NCBI GenBank assembly: GCA_016716675.1
Contig: JADJVG010000013.1
Span: 1-64,000 of the forward strand
Length of the DNA stretch: 64,000 bases
Reading direction: 5' to 3'
Source of the DNA: Hyphomicrobium sp.
Lineage (GTDB): Bacteria > Pseudomonadota > Alphaproteobacteria > Rhizobiales > Hyphomicrobiaceae
A program made the position numbers and the translations under genes. Position 1 is the first letter of the stretch. Every line of letters begins with the position of its first letter. Positions 52,140 through 59,968 of this stretch are shown one piece after another. A model generated the notes under the pieces. That model was not told where the DNA came from. It worked only from the letters and a program-made list of their open reading frames with translations, and did not search any database.

Positions 52140-53447
52140 ATGAATTGCGCTCCACTCAGGTCTGCCGTTTTTCCTGCCAATAGTCCTAAATGGGATATCG
52201 TTGTCGCGTCTGTCTTTCTGATTGCGACGACGGCCGGTCTGATTAGCGCGAAGACCATGGCGTTCTCGGGCGCGATATTTATCGCACTACTAACTATAAC
52301 CTATGCGGTACGGGGCAATCTCTCAATCGCGCTCTTCAAACAAAGCAGCGCGACGCTTCCTGTCACCGGATTTCTTCTGCTCACGGCGGCGTCTATTTTT
52401 TGGGTACCGGACCCAATGGCGGTCCTCCCGTCGATCATGTCCGTGACGTGCCTGGGCTTTTCCGTTTTGCTCGCCATCCGGATGCTGGCGGCAGGCACGC
52501 CTTCTGATGCGGCCCGATTAGCTGAATCGCTGTGGATTGGGCTGTTAATTGGACTCGTCTATCTGCTCCTGCGCAACGCGACGCAAGGTGCGGCGGACCG
52601 CTTATTTTTGCCGAACATAGCATCCACGGTCCTCACGATCGGAGCAGGTGAGATTACGCGCTCGACGGCACCCGCATCACTACTCATCGGCCCCGCCTTG
52701 TTAGCGCTGGCAGCCGGAATCAACGCGCCGTGGCGCGGCATTTTTTCTGCAATGATCGTGATCGCCGCAATCTTGGCGGTCGCTGTGTCACCGCACGAAA
52801 CATCGAAGCTCGCGCTGGTCGCAGGGGCCGTCGTGTTCGCCATCGCATACGTCTCCGACCGTTGGGCCTATCGCCTATTGCAGGTTGGTTGGGTGTCGAT
52901 CTGCCTGTTGATCGTTCCGCTTGCAATCTTCGCCAAGTCCCAAGACCTGCAGAACGCCAAGTGGCTTCAGAGAACAGCCCAACAACGGATCCTGATCTGG
53001 AACGAGTTTGCACAAAAAACATTGGACGCGCCGTTGCTTGGCCATGGCTTTGACGTGGCGGCGGTGACCAAGCCGATCATCCCTGGCTTTGCGGAACTGC
53101 CTTACTTACAATCCGGCAAGAAAGTGCCGGCGAAATTGGTACCCTACCTCGCCATTCACCCTCACAATGTCTATCTGCAGGTCTGGTTTGAGTTCGGTGC
53201 CGTCGGTGCAGCGCTGATGCTCGCGGCTGGACTGGCCACGCTCGCAGGGCTGGCGCGGCTGAGCCCGCACCAAAGACCGTTGCTATATGCGACGGCCGGA
53301 GCAGCAGCAGTCATGATCTTTTCAAGCTACGGGCTGTGGCAGATCTGGTTTGTGGGGATGCTTGCGTTCTCTGCAATCGCCTGTGCCATCGCGATCAAGG
53401 TATCGAGCACCCCAATCGCCGCCGAAGCCAACCCCACCGAAGCGTAG
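52140..53447 (+). CDS. O-antigen ligase/polymerase-like membrane protein (second copy in window)
   Basis: This 435-residue protein has about ten to twelve hydrophobic segments and a Wzy_C loop (LILIWNEFAQ-like region, LLGHGFDVAAV, then YLAIHPHNVYLQVWFEFGAVGAAL). The H-P-H-N-V-Y-L motif is shared with the protein at 24250-25521, but the two are diverged overall. I chose ATG at 52140; the frame upstream back to 51981 lacks membrane-protein character. It follows the bio operon by about 180 nt. The stop codon is the last normal-looking sequence before the odd T-poor region. Confidence 0.78.
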   Translation: MNCAPLRSAVFPANSPKWDIVVASVFLIATTAGLISAKTMAFSGAIFIALLTITYAVRGNLSIALFKQSSATLPVTGFLLLTAASIFWVPDPMAVLPSIMSVTCLGFSVLLAIRMLAAGTPSDAARLAESLWIGLLIGLVYLLLRNATQGAADRLFLPNIASTVLTIGAGEITRSTAPASLLIGPALLALAAGINAPWRGIFSAMIVIAAILAVAVSPHETSKLALVAGAVVFAIAYVSDRWAYRLLQVGWVSICLLIVPLAIFAKSQDLQNAKWLQRTAQQRILIWNEFAQKTLDAPLLGHGFDVAAVTKPIIPGFAELPYLQSGKKVPAKLVPYLAIHPHNVYLQVWFEFGAVGAALMLAAGLATLAGLARLSPHQRPLLYATAGAAAVMIFSSYGLWQIWFVGMLAFSAIACAIAIKVSSTPIAAEANPTEA

Positions 53448-54950
53448 GCGCGGTCGGCGCGCGCCCGGGGCGCCGGGGGGCCCCCCCGGCCGCCGCCCGC
53501 CACCGCGCCGGCGCCCCCGCCGGCCGCGCCCCCCGGCCGCCCCGCGCGCAGCCACCCCCCCGCCCGCCCGGCGGCCCCGCCCCCCGCCGCGCCCGCCGCA
53601 CCGAACGCCGAAACGGCCGCGGGCGACGGGACCCCCGCCGCCGCGCACGCCACCCGACCACAACAAGCCCGCGCCGTTGACACCCCGGAACCGCAAAGCA
53701 CCCCACCAAAGACAGACGACCTACGCCCGAAATGTCCGACAGACCGACACCAAAAGGCGGCGGGGGGTGCGCGGAACGCACGACCAAGCGGGCAGACGAA
53801 CGAAACATGAACGAGGCGAAAGGCCCGACGCGCGCGCGGCGAGCGACGACCAAACCGACGGAGGTCGCCAAGAACGAGCACACAGGCGGAACGCAGCGGC
53901 GGCCGCCTCAGTGCGCAACGCCCCACTCCCCACGCCGAACCCGCAAAACCTCGCAAGACGCGGTCGGCCGGGAAGCCACCGCCCCACACACACAAGCACC
54001 ACGGAGAAGAAAAGGCCACGGTCGAGGAGACCGCACGGACCGAAAGAATCACGCACAAAAGACGGACGAGCGTAAGGAAGTATTCAGACGACAGTGACGC
54101 GATCCCCGCGAGCAAAAGCGGGCGGCCGACGGCGGAGAGCCGCAAGACGGCGTCGAACGCGACCCAAGGAACGAAACGGCGGCAGTGTCGACGCCCAAGC
54201 GTGGGAGAGGAGACCGCCGGCAAACTCCGGAAAGCGGACAACGCGACCGAAAACGACAAAACCAACCCCGACAGACGCCGCGAGCGGGCGACGAACAAAC
54301 GCCGCCGCGCCCGGTTGGTGGGCGTGCGCCGAAGGTCTACCGCCCCGCACCCGCAGGAGGGGCGCCGCGCGCGCGCGGGCGCGCGCGCCGGCGGTCCGGC
54401 TACGCGCGTCGCGCGGCGGAGGCAGCGGACACAAAGCGCGTACCCGAGAAACACGTCGCAAGCGGGGCGGACGCAGCGGCAGGGAACGCGAGCACCGCAC
54501 CCGGCGGGCCGCAACACGTTGAGCCCCCGTGGTCGGACGCGCGGCGAGGCCGCCGCCCGGCTGGCGTCGCGAGACGCGCGAGTGTCTGGCTGACGTGGAC
54601 ACCGCCGGGGTGGGCGTGTTGCCGCGAAGACGCACGAGCGCGCGGAGGCCGCGCGACGCACGACCGGCACGGAACGACGTCGCGGCGCTGCGCGGCAGTT
54701 GGAGACCGGTGTCGGCCGGCACACACCAGCCCGGCAACGCACAGAACGGCTTCACGAGTCGTCACGGCCGGCACGGGACGAAGCCTGAGAGCGCCGCCGA
54801 ACGCGGGAGGCGCGCCAGACACGGCGGACGAACACGAGGAACGGCCCCACACGAGCCTCAACGGGCCCACACCAAACGAGTTGCAGACGGTCCACGGAGG
54901 ACCATAACCAGAACGGGAGTCCACTAAAACGAGACCACGGGGGGGGGGTC
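53448..54950. other. Compositionally aberrant T-depleted region, no credible gene
   Basis: Directly after the ligase-like gene the sequence becomes nearly pure G+C (53461-53580 has 3 A and no T). From about 53600 it becomes rich in A, C and G but very poor in T: 67 T in the 1,440 bases 53461-54900 by hand count, and 25 A against 2 T in 54001-54060. An alternating CG tract lies at 54362-54391 and a G10 run at 54939-54948. Long open frames exist in several frames on both strands, but this follows from the rarity of T (or A) in stop codons; none has protein-like composition. Composition becomes more normal from about 54951. A consensus or assembly fault is the most likely cause; a real GC-rich insertion is not excluded. 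Confidence 0.8.
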
Positions 54951-55300
54951 AATTGCGGGTAACAAGTTTAACACACCCGGTTCAGCAAACCGACACACTC
55001 CTGAAGTTATGGACACCGTGGCCGCCCACCCGAAAGGCGCCGGCCGGGGACCTGAGTTATGAACCAAGCAATGCGAACACACATTGTCCACCACGCCGAA
55101 CAGACACAACGAAAGTTACCAACGAGGCCTGAACATTGCTGTGTGGTAAAACGACCCGCGCCGTGGCGGGGCGAGCATCTTCACCCACTGATTTGCTCAA
55201 CTGTGCAATTGAGGTTCTTCGTGCGTTTCACGAATGCTCATGCCGCAGAACAGCGGCCCCCGTTGGGGTTGAAACGGCCGGCAATTGAGAATTGGAAAAT
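54951..55300. other. Non-coding stretch between the aberrant region and tRNA-His
   Basis: About 350 nt of more normal composition with no convincing gene. A plus-strand frame that begins at 55059 runs into the tRNA gene and is spurious. This flank is where a tRNA-borne insertion would begin, but I found no second copy of the tRNA 3' end nearby. Confidence 0.5.
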
Positions 55301-55377
55301 TGGTACCGCCTCCCCGGATCGAACGGGGGACCTCTGGTTCCACAAACCAGCGTTCTAACCAGCTGAACTAAGGCGGC
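55301..55377 (-). tRNA. tRNA-His (GTG anticodon)
   Basis: On the minus strand the gene folds into a full cloverleaf: acceptor GCCGCCT/AGGCGGT, D arm, anticodon stem CTGGT/ACCAG with loop TTGTGGA (anticodon GTG), T arm CCCCG-TTCGATC-CGGGG and an encoded CCA. Pair 1-72 is G-U and the discriminator base is A73, instead of the usual C73 with an extra G-1. Alphaproteobacterial tRNA-His is known for this pattern. The genomic base before G1 is G, but it would face A73. Confidence 0.96.
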
Positions 55378-55972
55378 CCTGGCGTTCGCCATCCCGGCAT
55401 TTTGACGCAATGAGGGTCTTTCAACCCTTATCCTCAAACCCCGAAAAAGCAAACAACCCGGCATTTCGCCGGGGACCTCCTTATAGAGGCCAGACCCGGT
55501 GGCCTGCAACACCTAATCCATGAACAATTTTCGCATGTAACGCCGCACCTTGCAGCCGTTATGTGGGTCGCGGACCAGACCGGATGGCGCGCGGCGGCAG
55601 GGCATCGCGCACGGCGACTTGCGCGACCGATCACGTGATGACGGGTGGGCGGCACACTGAGACGGAACGTCGGGCCCCGAGCGTATGCGGCATCCACCAC
55701 AGCCGACCGTCACGGCTACCGCCGCTGCTTTTGCTTTTATTCGTTGCGAGCACACCTTGCAGCTTGCGCGGACCGAAACGGAATTCGGAAAAGCGTTTGA
55801 AAATCTCTGCGACATGACGAGAGTGACTTACAAACATTGTAGGAATCCCTGTAAGCAGTGTAATGAATACTGCGTCGCTTAGCGGCCCCGCTATTCGCAC
55901 ATTGAATGCGCACAATGATGTCGTCAGTTTTTTGCAATCTTAATTGAGACGCCTCACACCGTTGGGCTCAAA
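55378..55972. other. Intergenic region upstream of tRNA-His and the subtilase
   Basis: About 595 nt. It holds the minus-strand hairpin terminator listed separately and a 100-codon minus-strand frame (55513-55815) rich in Cys, Arg and Ser, which I do not accept as a gene. No other gene is evident. The right end must hold the subtilase promoter, but no clear -35/-10 pair stands out. Confidence 0.5.
55445..55473 (-). terminator. Minus-strand terminator-like hairpin upstream of tRNA-His
   Basis: On the minus strand CCCGGC-GAAAT-GCCGGG (55457-55473) is followed by TTGTTTGCTTTTT. It would end a transcript that comes from about 55500-55900, where no known gene is present. Confidence 0.55.
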
Positions 55973-58123
55973 ATGCAGAATAGGCAGATCCAAAAGTATT
56001 CCCGCTTGCACCGTATCGCGCCCAGTCGCGTGGGACTCGGATGCCTACTTGGGTTGGCGGCTTTGTTTTCCAGCACCAGCGTCGATTTCACGCTGAACTC
56101 GGCGCCATCCGTTGCTTCGATTTCGCTGCGTTTCTCAGCCTCGCCAGCCTATGCCGATGACCGCGATGACGCACGCGAGATGCAGGAATTTGCGCGAGAA
56201 CAGAGACGCGAACAAAAACGCCAGCAGCGGGAAGCCGCTGAGGAAGCGAAGCGGCTCGAGAGAGAGGCGCGCCAGCAAGCCCGCGAAGCGGCGAGAGCGC
56301 AGCGCGACACTCAAGGCCGCTCCAGCGGCGTCGGCACCGGATGGACAGACCGCGGGACGTCGAAATCTCAACCGGTTTCCGTCCGCTCCGGCACTTCGAG
56401 CACGACGGATCAGGCGCTGCCACTCGGCGGAACTGCGCCCGTTTTGAAGCGGTCAGGCACGTCGTCGACAACCGACCGCGCTCCGAAAGTTGATAAATCG
56501 GAAAGCTCTGAAGGTCGCCACGATATCGAAGAGGAAATTATCGATCCCGGCCCACCGCCGACCGTCGAGAAATGGCTGAAACAGCTGATCGGGCCAAAGC
56601 CCGCCAGCCCAGAGCGTGCTGTGGCACCCGCCGTGCCGAACAATCAAAACAAAAACGCCAAATCAGAATTACCGGGCCAGGCCTCGCCCGTTAAGCCGGC
56701 GAAAACGCCACAACCTGCGGTCCAGGCGGCAACCACAACCAAGCCTGGCGCACCGGCCCCGGTCAGTGTGAATGCAAATGAAAAAGCAGCGGCCAAATCG
56801 AAGTCTGCAGCCACGCACGTGATCGAGCCGATCGAATTTCCCGAATTCCCGATGCCAGAGGTGCTGGCAATTGACGCATCTTCCGAAACCCTATCCGTCG
56901 CGCGGGAACTCGGTTTCAAGGCCGCGACATCGACCAACTTGTCCGAACTGAATTTGAACATTCGCACGCTGATGCCGCCGAAGGGCATGACGGCTGCATC
57001 CGCTCAGGCACTACTGAAGCGCAAATTACCCGGCGCAACATTTGCCGTGAACAAGAAATATCGCATCTACCGCACCGCGAGCTACAACGCCGCGACGCCT
57101 CGCGGGCAGCCCGTCGCGACGCCAGGCAATGCAGCATCGCCATGTGCCATTGATCGCTGCTTCGCCAAGGACGTCATTGGCTGGAAACCGGAGCTGCAGA
57201 GTTGCGTCACCGGCATGAAGATCGGCATCATTGACACGGCCGTCGACATCAAGCACCCGGCGTTCCAACACAAGAAAATCGAGACGGCTCACTTCTCGCG
57301 CGCCGGCAAGCCAGGGCCGAACTGGCATGGAACCGGAGTAACGGCTCTCCTTGCCGGCGACAGCAACAGCGGTACGCCAGGCCTCATTCCGGACGCCAAA
57401 TTCTACGTCGCTGACGTATTCCACGCCGACGAAGACAGCGAACCCGCCAGCGACACGCTGAGTATGCTGCGCGCTTTCGATTGGATGGAAGCCAAGGGCG
57501 TTAAGATCATCAACATGAGCCTCACTGGGCCGCCGGATGCATTAATCCAAAAGGCCATAACCAAACTATCGGCAAAGGGCATCCTGCTGGTGGCGGCAGC
57601 TGGCAACGACGGACCAAGCGCCGGACCGAGCTATCCGGCAGCGTATGATCAGGTGATCGCCGTGACGGCGGTGAACAAGAATTTGCAGAATTATCGCTAC
57701 GCTAATCGCGGGGCTTATATCGATATCGCCGCGCCCGGCGTCGCGATCTGGACCGCATTGCCAGGATCACAACAGGGCTACCACTCTGGCACATCTTTCG
57801 CGACGCCCTATGTCACGGCATCGCTCGCGGCGCTATATCCGCGCATTGCCGGACAGAAAACCGACGAGGCGCTGCAGGCGCTTCACTTCCAGGATCTCGG
57901 CGAGCCGGGAGACGATCCTGTCTACGGCCGCGGCTTATTGTTGGCACCAGCCTCGTGCACGGGTGGCCAGGTTGCCAGCCGGCGAACGTCGCCCACGCCA
58001 AGAGAGTCGTCACAGCCCACCCCGTCGTCCCTCGGTTTCTTTGAACCGTCGAGCTCGTCGCCCGCGCAGGCCGACCCCACCGAAGCATTGCCCTGGCTTG
58101 GCCTGCAAGGATCTGGAAACTAG
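55973..58123 (+). CDS. S8 family (subtilisin-like) serine peptidase with coiled-coil N-terminal region
   Basis: This 716-residue exported protein has an N-terminal signal-like segment (residues about 18-60, ending ASPAYA). Residues about 65-110 are a highly charged Arg/Glu/Gln-rich coiled coil; then come Ser/Thr/Pro-rich stretches with a repeated SGTSSTTD motif, and a proregion-like part. The S8 catalytic domain (about 405-650) has an intact triad: Asp421 (GIIDTAVD), His452 (WHGTGV) and Ser608 (HSGTSFATP), with oxyanion Asn545 (AAAGNDGPS). It is probably periplasmic or secreted. It lies next to the convergent anti-sigma/ECF pair, so it may be a target or processor in that circuit. Confidence 0.85.
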   Translation: MQNRQIQKYSRLHRIAPSRVGLGCLLGLAALFSSTSVDFTLNSAPSVASISLRFSASPAYADDRDDAREMQEFAREQRREQKRQQREAAEEAKRLEREARQQAREAARAQRDTQGRSSGVGTGWTDRGTSKSQPVSVRSGTSSTTDQALPLGGTAPVLKRSGTSSTTDRAPKVDKSESSEGRHDIEEEIIDPGPPPTVEKWLKQLIGPKPASPERAVAPAVPNNQNKNAKSELPGQASPVKPAKTPQPAVQAATTTKPGAPAPVSVNANEKAAAKSKSAATHVIEPIEFPEFPMPEVLAIDASSETLSVARELGFKAATSTNLSELNLNIRTLMPPKGMTAASAQALLKRKLPGATFAVNKKYRIYRTASYNAATPRGQPVATPGNAASPCAIDRCFAKDVIGWKPELQSCVTGMKIGIIDTAVDIKHPAFQHKKIETAHFSRAGKPGPNWHGTGVTALLAGDSNSGTPGLIPDAKFYVADVFHADEDSEPASDTLSMLRAFDWMEAKGVKIINMSLTGPPDALIQKAITKLSAKGILLVAAAGNDGPSAGPSYPAAYDQVIAVTAVNKNLQNYRYANRGAYIDIAAPGVAIWTALPGSQQGYHSGTSFATPYVTASLAALYPRIAGQKTDEALQALHFQDLGEPGDDPVYGRGLLLAPASCTGGQVASRRTSPTPRESSQPTPSSLGFFEPSSSSPAQADPTEALPWLGLQGSGN

Positions 58124-58174
58124 CTGGATTTTACTTGGAAAGTCGCGCCTGTCGTTGCGCACTTAGAAAGAGTA

Positions 58175-58334
58175 GAGGCTTCCTTCCATCCCATTGCCCG
58201 CCAGCGGGATGGCCAGCTTCAGGATGAAAAGAAGCCTCATCTGTGCGGACCGCGTACCCCCCGGTACTTCCGGTCCGCATGTACGTTGCGATGGCAGCGC
58301 TTTCACCGCCACGCCAATGCGCATCGTCAACGTA
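58175..58334. repeat. Three consecutive stem-loops between the subtilase and anti-sigma genes
   Basis: Stem 1 is GAGGCTTC/GAAGCCTC (58175-58182, 58231-58238) with an inner CCATCCC/GGGATGG (58186-58192, 58206-58212). Stem 2 is GCGGACCG/CGGTCCGC (58245-58252, 58271-58278) with an inner GTACC/GGTAC. Stem 3 is TACGTTG/CAACGTA (58282-58288, 58328-58334). There is no clear T-tract. The convergent location suggests termination or RNA stability, but a structured RNA is possible. Confidence 0.6.
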
Positions 58335-58345
58335 GCGTGCCGCAC

Positions 58346-59146
58346 TCACGGCGCCGGCGTTTTCCAGTCATCCGACATGACCGTCGCTTCGACATCCGGA
58401 CTCAGCACATCTCCTGAAATCAGGTCGTCGACGATGGCGTCGATGCTTTGCAAACTATCTTTGCCCGCTGGAATGATCTGATGGTCCTTCGCCGGCTTCG
58501 GCGTGAAGGCCTGTTGCGCTTCAATCCGCCACTGACCGCCGCTCGCGCGGCACGCGACCCCGCCAAAAGCCTGCGCCGCCGTGCGCGTGATCACATACTG
58601 GCGGCAGTAGCTGTTATCAGCCGTCGAAAACGTGAAAACCGGTTCGATGGTTGCTGTGTCGCCAGCTATTGCGTGCGTGACTTTGCTGCCGCTCGCCGCC
58701 GTCTCCAGCGCGCTGCGCAAGCCGTCTGCGGCCACGCGTTCCCCCGCCTGAGAAACCACAAGACCGTAATCGGCATCCACTGGGCCAGACCCATTGAGGA
58801 ACCAGAAGCCACTTGCGCCAATCGCCAGCATCGCCACGGAGGCGGCCAGCGCCATATACGACGGCTGCCGCCACGATGGCGCCGGGCGCGACGCGCGTGC
58901 GGGTCGCGCATCTTCAAACCGGATCACCGGGTTCGCCACCACGGCATCGATCAGGCGCTGCGGCACCGGCTCATGCATCGGCCGATCGAAAAGTTCGGCA
59001 AGGCCGCGCCCGGTGGCGGCAAACACATCGAGGCGGTGCAAGCCATCGGCAGAGGATTGCAGATAGGCTTCGACCCGCGCACGTTGGGCGGTGTCCAATT
59101 CGCCATCGGCGAACGCCATCAACATCTCGTCGGAGATCTCGCTCAC
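58346..59146 (-). CDS. Membrane-bound anti-sigma factor
   Basis: This 266-residue protein has an N-terminal anti-sigma-type cytoplasmic part (MSEISDEMLMAFADGELD, AYLQSSADGLHRL), a single membrane helix (residues about 96-116, YMALAASVAMLAIGASGFWF) and a periplasmic domain of about 150 residues. It overlaps the ECF sigma gene by 4 nt, so the pair is co-translated. The N-terminus lacks the His/Cys zinc motif of ZAS factors. It should hold the sigma factor at the membrane until a signal arrives. Confidence 0.88.
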   Translation of the reverse strand: MSEISDEMLMAFADGELDTAQRARVEAYLQSSADGLHRLDVFAATGRGLAELFDRPMHEPVPQRLIDAVVANPVIRFEDARPARASRPAPSWRQPSYMALAASVAMLAIGASGFWFLNGSGPVDADYGLVVSQAGERVAADGLRSALETAASGSKVTHAIAGDTATIEPVFTFSTADNSYCRQYVITRTAAQAFGGVACRASGGQWRIEAQQAFTPKPAKDHQIIPAGKDSLQSIDAIVDDLISGDVLSPDVEATVMSDDWKTPAP

Positions 59147-59673
59147 CGCGTTCCTCCATCGGCCAGAACGGCTGGGCGCTCGCCGGTTGCACTGATCGCC
59201 TCATGCAGGGCTTTGCGCGCCCGCGCGAGGCGGCTCATCACTGTACCAATCGGGATGCCGAGGGCGTCAGCGGCGTCTTTGTAGGACAAGCCGTCGATGC
59301 AGACGTGGGCGATGACCAATTGCTGATCGGGTGGAAGCTTGGAGATGCTTTTTGCGACGACCTGCAACGTCAACCGGTTCTCGGTCACATCGCGGCCATC
59401 GCTGCCCGCTAGATCGAGGGCGGTATCGACATCAACGACCTCACCACGAACTTTCTGGGACCGCATGCGGTCGAACCACAGGTTTTGAGCGATACGATAC
59501 ATCCAACTGTCCAACCGCGTTCCAGGTTGCCACTGATCGGCATTTGCGAGCGCACGCGCGCACGTGTCCTGAACAAGGTCATCCGCCTTGTCCAAGCTTC
59601 CCGTTAAAGCGTAAGCGAACCGCCGTAACCGCGGCAGCAGCTCCACCATCCGATCCCGGATGTCATTCGCCAC
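59143..59673 (-). CDS. ECF-subfamily RNA polymerase sigma factor
   Basis: This 176-residue sigma factor has region 2 (about residues 8-78, YALTGSLDKADDLVQDTC and SWMYRIAQNLWFDRMRS) and region 4 (about 108-160, LPPDQQLVIAHVCIDGLSYKDAADALGIPIGTVMSRLARARKAL). It has no region 1.1 or 3. It should direct transcription of a small stress regulon once the overlapping anti-sigma gene product releases it. The promoter sites it recognises are not clear here. Confidence 0.94.
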   Translation of the reverse strand: MANDIRDRMVELLPRLRRFAYALTGSLDKADDLVQDTCARALANADQWQPGTRLDSWMYRIAQNLWFDRMRSQKVRGEVVDVDTALDLAGSDGRDVTENRLTLQVVAKSISKLPPDQQLVIAHVCIDGLSYKDAADALGIPIGTVMSRLARARKALHEAISATGERPAVLADGGTR

Positions 59674-59968
59674 AGGCGCTATCCCCCGCCAGCACGCAAC
59701 AACAACGCCTCGGGCGCTGTGTTATTCCCCAAAATCTCATTTTCGACACAAATTCCGCTTGCGACGGTTTTGCGTCGGCGCATCGCCTGACACCCCACGA
59801 GCCCGCCGATGCTTGCCCTCGGCCAATTTGCCGGCTGCGGGCGTGCGCTAGAGCAGAAACTGGGGGTGTGCCTAAAAAATGGCGTTCAGCCCATGCCCTA
59901 GTTCATAAATCGCGTATAAGATGGCAACGTCAGGCTCTAACACATTCTGAACTTTGGCGATTTTCAAT

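Noticed and set aside
53327..54742. A 471-codon minus-strand frame and several long plus-strand frames across the aberrant region
   Set aside because: Scarcity of T (plus) and A (minus) removes stop codons, so long frames arise by chance; composition is not protein-like.
55059..55358. A plus-strand frame ending in TASPDRTGDLWFHKPAF
   Set aside because: It reads through the antisense of tRNA-His, a known annotation artefact.
53448..55377. A genomic island integrated at the tRNA-His 3' end
   Set aside because: The tRNA 3' end faces the odd region, but no second copy of the tRNA end, no integrase and no att-like repeat was found. The XerD at 22599 is the housekeeping enzyme.
55513..55815. A 100-codon minus-strand frame upstream of tRNA-His
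   Set aside because: Cys/Arg/Ser-rich with no recognised motif or ribosome-binding site; a non-coding transcript is at least as likely.
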